Origin: Polaribacter sp.
GTDB taxonomy: Bacteria > Bacteroidota > Bacteroidia > Flavobacteriales > Flavobacteriaceae
Length of the DNA: 5,477 nucleotides
Assembly (NCBI GenBank): GCA_003537695.1
Contig: DPRC01000030.1
Location: 1 to 5,477 of the forward strand
Direction: 5' to 3'
Below, piece after piece: positions 1 to 5,477 of the stretch (position 1 is its first letter; every line of letters starts with the position of its first letter). The notes under the pieces were generated by a model. It ran no database searches. It was not told where the DNA came from and saw only the letters and a list, made by a program, of their open reading frames with translations. Made by a program: the position numbers and the translations under genes.

Positions 1-69
1 AACTTGTTTATAGGCGTACCTTTTGTCCACATATGCACCCATATTGGCAGGATAGGCGGATGTTTAGTG
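1..69. other. left-edge non-coding or boundary segment with short repeats
   Basis: No gene can be assigned here. Present are direct repeats ATAGGCG (10-16 and 52-58) and TGTTTATA (5-12 and 68-75). There is also a small imperfect hairpin, in which 27-29 plus 31-35 pair with 40-47, with C30 bulged and a 4-base loop. On the minus strand a frame is open from the codon after TAA (66-64) to the window edge, with an ATG at 42-40 (reading MGAYVDKRYAYKQV). This may be the start of the next gene or a remnant, but 14 codons are too few to judge. Confidence 0.3.
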
Positions 70-98
70 TTTATATAGCGCGCTCTTTTTTATATAAA
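70..98. repeat. A+T inverted repeat around an AGCGCGCT palindrome, 3' of the recombinase
   Basis: TTTATATA (70-77) is the exact reverse complement of TATATAAA (91-98), giving an 8-bp stem with a 13-base loop. Overlapping it are a perfect 8-base palindrome, AGCGCGCT (77-84), and a perfect 14-base one, TTTTTATATAAAAA (87-100). The region begins just after the recombinase stop codon (110-108). It could be a weak terminator, but on the minus strand no U-tract follows the stem. It could equally be a protein- or recombinase-binding site. Confidence 0.35.
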
Positions 99-107
99 AA
101 TAGGGGT

Positions 108-1247
108 TTAAAACAAATCATCAAACGGATTTTTGATTTTTTTTAAACTTGTTTTTGTTACCTGAGTATAGATCATCGTGGTTTTTGGGCTACTGTGTCC
201 TAATAGTTCTTGAATATATCTAATATCCGTCCCTTTTTCTAGTAAGTGGGTCGCAAAACTGTGTCGTAAGGAATGCAAGGTGGCTTTCTTGGTAATGCCT
301 GCTTTAAATAAGGCATTTTTTAATACTTTTTGCGCACTTGTATAGCTGTATGTACCTCCGTTTTGACCTTCAAATAAATATTTCTTGGGTCTGTAAGCAA
401 CGTAATAATCTCTTAATATTTTTAGAAAAACAGTAGACAAAAGAGTGTACCTGTCTTTTTTTCCTTTTGCCTGCCGAACATGAATAAGCATTCGCTGACT
501 GTCAATATCAGTTATTTCTAGAGCAATAGCTTCACCAATTCGTAAGCCAGCAGAATACAGCAGACTTAAAAGTGCTTTGTGTTTTAAGTTGGTAATTGTG
601 CTAAAAATGACTTTTATTTCGTTGCCACTTAATATAATGGGTAATTTCTTTTCTATTCGAGGTCTTTCAATAGGGATTGCCTCGTAAGCATATCCTTTGT
701 ATTCAAAAAATTTCTTTACGCCGCTGATAAACTGATTTTGATAGGAAATTGATTTATTGGGTATGAAAATATAATCATAGTTAAAAGCCGCTACCGTTTT
801 CTTAGAGAACAAATCAGCTTTTTTTGAGAGGGCATATCTAATATAAATTGTAGTAAGGTCTACATAGGTATATACCGTGCTTGCACTCAATCGTTTTTGA
901 AGCAACCATTTTTTAAATTTTTGTAAATCTAAGGTATGAGACGCCGGTATGTTAGCTATTAAATGTGAATTTCTCTTTTCTGAGACGCTACTTTTATCAA
1001 TAAAAGAGTGCAATTTAGAAAAAACAACAGTCCACTTAGGGTTTTTAAAATGGGTAACAATAATTCCTATGTTTTCTAAAGAGCGCTCCATATAAAAACA
1101 ACGCATGGTGCTACTCCAAAAAACATTGTCAAGGTTTTTAAGATGCTTTTTTAGCTCCTCGTCATATGCAAACCGAATGGAGAGTACGTTTTTTGTCCGA
1201 TGTTTAGCGGTACTTAAAGTTATTTTTTTCATGGGGGTATATGACAT
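108..1247 (-). CDS. tyrosine-type site-specific recombinase/integrase
   Basis: This 379-residue enzyme breaks and rejoins DNA through a 3'-phosphotyrosine intermediate. The catalytic set is complete: R236 in AGLRIGEA, K261 in the AKGKKDR hairpin, H325 and R328 in LHSLRHS, H351 in LLGHSS, and nucleophile Y360 in TTMIYTQV. A SAM-like core-binding domain lies at about 106-190. The first 100 or so residues are extra relative to XerC/XerD (about 300 aa) and hold a module around 20-60 (FAYDEELKKHL, then VFWSSTMRCFYM). The C-terminus (KTTMIYTQV to KNPFDDLF) resembles integron integrases and XerC-like enzymes of Bacteroidota, but the IntI-specific insertion before the HxxR box is absent. It begins 24 bases after the dnaE stop and in the same direction, so co-transcription is possible. 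M6 (ATG at 1232-1230, followed by AAAAAAATA) is an alternative start. Substrate sites are unknown. It is too divergent in its N-terminus to be called a housekeeping Xer protein. Confidence 0.94.
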   Translation of the reverse strand: MSYTPMKKITLSTAKHRTKNVLSIRFAYDEELKKHLKNLDNVFWSSTMRCFYMERSLENIGIIVTHFKNPKWTVVFSKLHSFIDKSSVSEKRNSHLIANIPASHTLDLQKFKKWLLQKRLSASTVYTYVDLTTIYIRYALSKKADLFSKKTVAAFNYDYIFIPNKSISYQNQFISGVKKFFEYKGYAYEAIPIERPRIEKKLPIILSGNEIKVIFSTITNLKHKALLSLLYSAGLRIGEAIALEITDIDSQRMLIHVRQAKGKKDRYTLLSTVFLKILRDYYVAYRPKKYLFEGQNGGTYSYTSAQKVLKNALFKAGITKKATLHSLRHSFATHLLEKGTDIRYIQELLGHSSPKTTMIYTQVTKTSLKKIKNPFDDLF

Positions 1248-1271
1248 AAATTTAAGCTTTTTATTTGATAA
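1248..1271 (-). other. short dnaE-recombinase spacer without visible promoter
   Basis: The 24-base spacer is almost entirely A and T apart from an AAGCTT palindrome (1254-1259). It contains no TAnnTTTG box, no Shine-Dalgarno-like sequence and no hairpin strong enough to end transcription. I also saw no TAnnTTTG box in the roughly 450 bases of dnaE upstream of it. The simplest view is read-through from the polymerase operon into the recombinase gene, with translation started on an A+T-rich, unstructured leader as is usual in this phylum. Confidence 0.45.
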
Positions 1272-4229
1272 TCAGTGCCTAGGGTCTCCTGCAATACTCA
1301 TTTTTTTAGATTTAAGAACGTTCATGCTACAGAAACCAAAGCGATTGGTAATGGTCCCATAACAGCCATAAATCCCCATGCCGTTTATAGGATATTGTTG
1401 CACAACGTCTGTAAAATGGACCGCATCAAAATACTGTCCTTCCGCATCAATAAACGTACTCAAACGCATCAGCTTTCCTTGTGAAGTCTTATTAAAACGA
1501 GTGGCAACCAACTGGCCATATAAGACCACTTTTTTATTTGAAAATTCAGACATCTGTTTTGCTTTTATATGCGGATGAAAGGGGTCTGTAACCAACGAAA
1601 AATAGTTGTGAATGGTAAAACCCAACAACTCCATTTCATCATATACATTTTCTAACCAATGGGTATGTAATTTGGGGATTTCAAAATTTTGCTGCTGTAA
1701 TTGAAACAATTTTACCTGGGGTTGTGTCTGCTTGGACTTTGTAGCATTTAATTTAAAGGTAGCTTCCCAAAGAAGCGTAGTTTTCTGCTTGTTGGTAAAA
1801 CGAAATGCATCAATACGAATTAAAACAGTAAGCTGTTCTATGGAAATAGCAACACGCGCTATAAAATCGTCCATAGAGAGAAAAAGACCAGATAATTGAC
1901 GTTCCGTTAAAAACCGTTGCACTAACAAAGACTCTAAATTTTTAAGATATCCAAACCCTAAATAAATTGTTTTTCCTTTGACTGTATTCCCATGATCGCC
2001 ATTATTAATACAAGGAAGTGTGATGGTGGCACCGCACATTTTAGCTTCATGAATATAATGTGCTGCCGAATAAAAACCACCACCATTATTTAAAACTGCC
2101 GTCATAAACTCAATAGGGTAGTAGCACTTTAAAAAGAGACTCTGGTAACTTTCTACCGCATAGGAAGCAGAATGTCCTTTTGCAAAAGCATAGCCTGCAA
2201 AACTTTTAATCTGATTCCAAACTTCAAAAATTAACGGGTCTGCATGTCCTTTTTTCCTGCAATTGGAAACAAATTTGTCTTCAACAGCTTTAAATTCTTC
2301 AACAGATCTATATTTACCACTCATCCCTCTCCGCAAAACATCTGCCTCTCCCAAGCTTAGATCGGCAAACTGATTTGCTACTTTCATGACATCTTCTTGA
2401 TACACCATTACACCGTAGGTCTCTGGCATAATTTCTAGTAAAATAGGATGTGCTTCTTTTCTTTTTTCTGGAAACCGATGTCTTTTTATAAATTCCTCTT
2501 TCATTCCAGAACCAGAAACACCAGGTCTTATAATAGAACTTGCAGCAACCAAACCTAAATAATCTTGCGTTTGTAGTTTTTGCATCAATCCACGCATTGC
2601 AGGAGATTCTACATAATACGCTCCAATAGCCCCACCACTTTTTAAAAGGTTATTAATATTGATGTCATTTTTAAAACTTTCAATGTCGGTAATATCAATT
2701 TCAGGAGCATCCGGATTATTTTCTTTGATAATTTGTAGCGCATCTTTTATTTTTGCCAAGCCACGTTGGCCTAAAATATCAAACTTAAAAATTCCCACCT
2801 CATCGGCAATATTCATATCAAACTGAACGGTAGGAAATCCTTTTGGAGGTAAACTAGTGGCTGAATAATAATGAATGGGTTTGTCTAAAATTAAAATTCC
2901 TGCAGAATGGACACTTACATAATTAGGGAAACCTTCGATTAATTTTCCGTATTTTAAAACTAGCTTAGAAATATCATCTAATTTGTTATCGGCAGCACCT
3001 GTACTCAATTTATCAATTTCTTCTTTTGGCAACCCAAACACTTTTCCTAATTCCCGAACAACAGCCCTGTATTTAAAGGTATTGTAAGTGGCTAATAAAG
3101 CAACATTGTCAAACCTATTAAAAATATACTGCGTTACTGTATCTCTATCTTTCCAAGAAAAATCAATATCAAAATCTGGGGGAGAAGCTCTAAAGGGATT
3201 GATAAATCGCTCAAAATATAAATCCAATTCCACAGGATCTACGTCTGTAATGCCAAGAATATAGGCAACAATGCTATTGGCGCCACTTCCTCTACCCACA
3301 TGAAAAAAGTTGTTTTTTTTCGCATAGCTGATAATATCATAATTGATTAAGAAAAAGGAAACAAACTTTAACTCGAGAATTACCTTCAGCTCTTTTTGAA
3401 GTCGGGCATGTACTTTTTCTGTAGGGTTTGGATACCTATTATGCATCTTATCAGTACACAGTTGTACCAATATTTTACAGTCTTGTTCAAAACTGCCATA
3501 ATACAAGTTTAAATTCTGATTTTCACGTGCAATATCATATCCAAAGTGGACCGTGCACTGTTGTAATAGTTTTTTTGTGTTTGCAATTATAAACGGAAAT
3601 TCTTTAAAAGATTCCTCTAAATCTTTGGCAGTATGCATGCGGTCTGTTTCTAAACACTCCTCTGTGGTTGGTAATTTGCTTAGCAACATATTATTTGCAA
3701 TCGCACGCAGCAAGCGGTGTGCATTAAAATCTCTTTTATTACGAAGCGTTACTTGCTGCTGAATTACAATTTTGTCTTCAAACTTTTTTAAATAGGAGAA
3801 ACGCAATTTGTTAATCTCAGCAATAGAAACACCAATAAATTCATTTGTAGCAAAAGACGTAAGATTCAATTCCAATACTTTTTCAAAAGGGTAAATGATA
3901 CAGACATCTTCTAAGTAGGTTGGTTTGTCTGGAATAGACGTTTTAGATTCTAAAAAAGAAGACAAATACCTGTTGATGTTTTCAAATCCAGTATTGTTTT
4001 TTGCGAGTGCAACAAACTGTTGTGTATTGCCATTTCTAAAATCAACACCAACAACAGGTTGGATGTGGTGTTTTTTTGCTTGTTGAATAAAGTGCATGCA
4101 AGCAGAGGTATTGTTGATGTCTGTAAGTGCCAGCATATCTATATTATTTGCTACAGCAAGCTCCAACAAGGCAACTTCAGAAAAGGTTCCGTAGCGCAAT
4201 GAATAATAAGAATGACAGTTTAGATACAT
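1272..4229 (-). CDS. dnaE: DnaE-type DNA polymerase III alpha subunit, short ImuC/DnaE2-like paralogue
   Basis: This 985-residue C-family polymerase is shorter than replicative DnaE (about 1160) or typical ImuC (about 1050-1080). Order of domains: PHP at about 1-230; polymerase core with HVGRGSGANS (310-319), PDFDIDF (351-357) and KFDILG (482-487), supplying the three catalytic acids D352, D354 and D484; a helix-hairpin-helix-like region at about 732-812; and an OB-fold-like segment from about 898 to the end. The PHP domain has lost metal ligands (N4 for the first His, I38 for the His of TDH), so proofreading by PHP is unlikely. The C-terminal layout (LLWEA, then KLF, then ELLGFTIHNYF, then OB fold) resembles ImuC/DnaE2. 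QVKLF at 838-842 is a candidate clamp motif. The ATG lies 4 bases after the dinB stop, with only a weak AGAAAG upstream, so translation is probably coupled. An extender role in translesion synthesis is inferred. A second, replicative dnaE is expected elsewhere in the genome. Confidence 0.93.
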   Translation of the reverse strand: MYLNCHSYYSLRYGTFSEVALLELAVANNIDMLALTDINNTSACMHFIQQAKKHHIQPVVGVDFRNGNTQQFVALAKNNTGFENINRYLSSFLESKTSIPDKPTYLEDVCIIYPFEKVLELNLTSFATNEFIGVSIAEINKLRFSYLKKFEDKIVIQQQVTLRNKRDFNAHRLLRAIANNMLLSKLPTTEECLETDRMHTAKDLEESFKEFPFIIANTKKLLQQCTVHFGYDIARENQNLNLYYGSFEQDCKILVQLCTDKMHNRYPNPTEKVHARLQKELKVILELKFVSFFLINYDIISYAKKNNFFHVGRGSGANSIVAYILGITDVDPVELDLYFERFINPFRASPPDFDIDFSWKDRDTVTQYIFNRFDNVALLATYNTFKYRAVVRELGKVFGLPKEEIDKLSTGAADNKLDDISKLVLKYGKLIEGFPNYVSVHSAGILILDKPIHYYSATSLPPKGFPTVQFDMNIADEVGIFKFDILGQRGLAKIKDALQIIKENNPDAPEIDITDIESFKNDININNLLKSGGAIGAYYVESPAMRGLMQKLQTQDYLGLVAASSIIRPGVSGSGMKEEFIKRHRFPEKRKEAHPILLEIMPETYGVMVYQEDVMKVANQFADLSLGEADVLRRGMSGKYRSVEEFKAVEDKFVSNCRKKGHADPLIFEVWNQIKSFAGYAFAKGHSASYAVESYQSLFLKCYYPIEFMTAVLNNGGGFYSAAHYIHEAKMCGATITLPCINNGDHGNTVKGKTIYLGFGYLKNLESLLVQRFLTERQLSGLFLSMDDFIARVAISIEQLTVLIRIDAFRFTNKQKTTLLWEATFKLNATKSKQTQPQVKLFQLQQQNFEIPKLHTHWLENVYDEMELLGFTIHNYFSLVTDPFHPHIKAKQMSEFSNKKVVLYGQLVATRFNKTSQGKLMRLSTFIDAEGQYFDAVHFTDVVQQYPINGMGIYGCYGTITNRFGFCSMNVLKSKKMSIAGDPRH

Positions 4230-4233
4230 TAAA
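4230..4233 (-). other. dinB-dnaE junction, probable translational coupling
   Basis: Only TTTA separates the dinB TAA (4236-4234) from the dnaE ATG (4229-4227). A purine-rich AGAAAG about 10 bases before the ATG, inside dinB, is the only ribosome-binding-like sequence. Such spacing suggests that ribosomes finishing dinB restart on dnaE, keeping the two polymerases in a linked ratio. No room exists for a separate promoter between the genes. Confidence 0.6.
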
Positions 4234-5448
4234 TTATTGCTTTCTGTGTGCTAAAATAAGTGGTGGTTCTCCGTTAAACGGATTGCTAAACCGTCCAATA
4301 GATTTTGCACCCATTGCAGAGGCTCGCATAATACTCAATTCGCCATATTTACTCCGAACGGTATCCATAGCATTGTACAGGTCTAACATTTGTGCGGTAT
4401 CATCAAAAAGATTAATTTGATAATTACCACTAACAATATCAGAGACCTTCACACCAACCAATCGAATGAGCAAGCGTCTTTGATACAATTTTTTAAACAA
4501 TTCTAAAACGGCAGGAATTATAATGTGATCTGCACTTGTATACGGAATCTTTATTTGTTTGCTGTAGGTATTGAAATCTGAATACCGAATTTTTACGCTT
4601 AAAGTACCCGTTAGTTTGTCGCCTTTTCTTAATTGATAGGCCAAGTTTTCTGCCATTGCAAATAAGGTTGCTTTTAGTTTTACCATATCAATGGTATCTT
4701 TGTTGTAGGTTCTTTCTGTGGATAAAGACTTGCGTTCGTGAAAAGCAATAATAGGTGGGTTGTCGATGCCGTTTGCCCGTTTCCAAATCGTTTTTCCATT
4801 GGCTCCCAAAACACTAATCATCATTTCTAAAGGCATTTCCTGAATCACTTTTATTTTATCTACACCAAGATTCCGCAATGTTTGATAGGTTTTATTTCCT
4901 ACGGATGGAATTTTACGAATCGATAAAGGTGCTAGAAAATCTTTTTCAAAACCTGCATCAATCAACAATTGATTGTTCGGTTTCGCTTCTCCAGTAGCAA
5001 CCTTAGAAACAATTTTATTTTGAGACATCCCAAAAGAAATAGGCAATCCGCTTTCTTTGATAATTTTCTGACGCAATTCAGAAGCATACTTGTAGCTTCC
5101 AAAAAAAGCATCCATGCCTGTAAGATCTGCATAGAATTCATCAATACTTGCCTTTTCGAAAATGGGTACTTTTTCTTTGATAATTTCGGTCACTAAATTT
5201 GAGAATTTAGAATAGGTACCTGTATCTCCTCTAATTGTAATTGCCTCCGGACATAGCCTTTTAGCAATCTTCATAGGCATGCCAGAATGTACCCCAAATC
5301 GCCTTGTTTCGTAACTACAAGCAGCTACAACACCACGGTCTCCAGTACCACCAACCAACAGTGGTTTTTTTTGTAACCTGCTGTCAATCAATCGCTCACA
5401 AGAGACGAAAAAAGGGTCTAAATCGAGATGTAAAATATTTTTTTCCAC
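4234..5448 (-). CDS. dinB: Y-family DNA polymerase IV (DinB), translesion polymerase
   Basis: This 404-residue protein is a distributive, proofreading-free DNA polymerase that copies past damaged template bases. Palm residues are visible: D9 in HLDLDPFF, and D103-E104 in the motif SIDEFYADLTG, matching the metal-binding D8, D103 and E104 of E. coli DinB. F14 sits at the steric-gate position that excludes ribonucleotides. The fingers motif SYETRRFGVHSGMP is at 45-58, a helix-hairpin-helix (IPSVGNKT) at about 180-187, and the little finger at about 238-340. QINLF at 344-348 is a good sliding-clamp motif, followed by a 56-residue tail absent from E. coli DinB (351 aa). The start is GTG at 5448: an in-frame TAA lies at 5460-5458, and no ATG lies between it and the catalytic Asp. 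The gene is followed after 4 bases by a DnaE-type polymerase, suggesting a shared damage-response operon. Family assignment is secure; SOS control is inferred. Confidence 0.96.
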   Translation of the reverse strand: MEKNILHLDLDPFFVSCERLIDSRLQKKPLLVGGTGDRGVVAACSYETRRFGVHSGMPMKIAKRLCPEAITIRGDTGTYSKFSNLVTEIIKEKVPIFEKASIDEFYADLTGMDAFFGSYKYASELRQKIIKESGLPISFGMSQNKIVSKVATGEAKPNNQLLIDAGFEKDFLAPLSIRKIPSVGNKTYQTLRNLGVDKIKVIQEMPLEMMISVLGANGKTIWKRANGIDNPPIIAFHERKSLSTERTYNKDTIDMVKLKATLFAMAENLAYQLRKGDKLTGTLSVKIRYSDFNTYSKQIKIPYTSADHIIIPAVLELFKKLYQRRLLIRLVGVKVSDIVSGNYQINLFDDTAQMLDLYNAMDTVRSKYGELSIMRASAMGAKSIGRFSNPFNGEPPLILAHRKQ

Positions 5449-5449
5449 A

Positions 5450-5475
5450 GTACAAAATTAGCTACAAATTCGTAC
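5450..5475. promoter_or_regulatory. candidate operator: GTAC-flanked imperfect dyad with tandem TACAAA repeats
   Basis: A 26-base segment starts and ends with GTAC (5450-5453 and 5472-5475), and 8 of its 13 mirrored positions agree. Inside it, TACAAAATT (5451-5459) and TACAAATT (5463-5470) form a direct repeat with starts 12 bases apart, roughly one helical turn. The segment overlaps the putative -7 element, so a bound protein would block polymerase. That would fit repression by a LexA/S24-type regulator, but no regulator is visible and the site matches no LexA box known to me for this group. Confidence 0.35.
5453..5460 (-). promoter_or_regulatory. Bacteroidota-type -7 promoter element (TAATTTTG) of the dinB operon
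   Basis: Read on the minus strand, TAATTTTG is an exact match to TAnnTTTG, the -7 consensus of the Bacteroidota primary sigma factor. It ends only 4 bases before the dinB GTG. With the box centred near -7, transcription would begin at or within a base or two of the start codon. The partner TTG near -33 would lie beyond position 5477 and cannot be checked. Chance matches are common in A+T-rich DNA, but the position directly upstream of the operon's first gene is supportive. Confidence 0.55.
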
Positions 5476-5477
5476 AT

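Noticed and set aside
1..68. Possible integron attC-like recombination site downstream of the recombinase
   Set aside because: There is a small hairpin with a bulged C30 and a GTTTAGT near 62-68, but the outer ATAGGCG boxes are direct rather than inverted repeats and the core boxes do not pair. The recombinase also lacks the IntI insertion.
108..1247. Calling the recombinase XerC, XerD or IntI
   Set aside because: The catalytic domain is similar, but the 100-residue N-terminal extension and the absence of the IntI insertion fit none of these well enough for a gene symbol.
1105..1578. Plus-strand open frames of 66-85 codons opposite the recombinase start and the dnaE 3' end
   Set aside because: They lie antisense to well-supported genes, have no recognisable domains, and overlap each other in different frames.
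4020..4420. Plus-strand open frames of 60-97 codons opposite the dinB-dnaE junction
   Set aside because: They are antisense to conserved coding sequence of both polymerases and show no protein-like motifs.
4962..5196. Overlapping short frames on both strands inside dinB
   Set aside because: The region encodes the conserved palm of DinB, including D103-E104, which explains the sequence fully.
5418..5477. ATG at the right edge opening a 19-codon minus-strand frame
   Set aside because: It is out of frame with dinB, ends at TAG inside dinB, and overlaps the promoter and start region, so it is most likely chance.
1..5477. CRISPR array, tRNA, rRNA or insertion-sequence ends
   Set aside because: No regularly spaced repeats, cloverleaf-like sequence, transposase gene or terminal inverted repeats were seen.

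Overview
The window looks like chromosomal DNA from a Bacteroidota bacterium, most likely a marine or environmental Flavobacteriia. This is inferred from four things: strongly A+T-rich genes, A-rich starts without clear Shine-Dalgarno sequences, a perfect Bacteroidota-type -7 element (TAnnTTTG) in front of the first gene, and proteins whose style matches flavobacterial relatives. No taxonomic search was possible.

All three convincing genes lie on the minus strand, so transcription runs from the right edge to the left. First is dinB (5448-4234), a Y-family translesion polymerase with a GTG start right behind a -7 element and a repeat-rich candidate operator (about 5450-5475). Four bases after its stop comes a 985-residue DnaE-type polymerase (4229-1272). 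It keeps the three polymerase carboxylates. Its degenerate PHP domain, short length and C-terminal layout resemble the error-prone ImuC/DnaE2 branch more than replicative DnaE. After a 24-base gap follows a 379-residue tyrosine recombinase (1247-108) with a full catalytic set and an unusual N-terminal module. The last 107 bases hold short palindromes and direct repeats, plus an open frame that runs off the left edge.

The simplest reading is a damage-response translesion-synthesis cassette. DinB would insert opposite lesions and the DnaE-like polymerase would extend. Both carry a QxxLF-type candidate sliding-clamp motif. No imuA, imuB or lexA gene is visible, although a regulator could lie just beyond the right edge. 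The recombinase sits in an operon-like position behind the polymerases. Whether it is functionally linked, or marks a mobile or recombining junction, cannot be decided from this window.

The gene families and catalytic residues are well supported. The mutasome role, the operator and the link to the recombinase are inferences.
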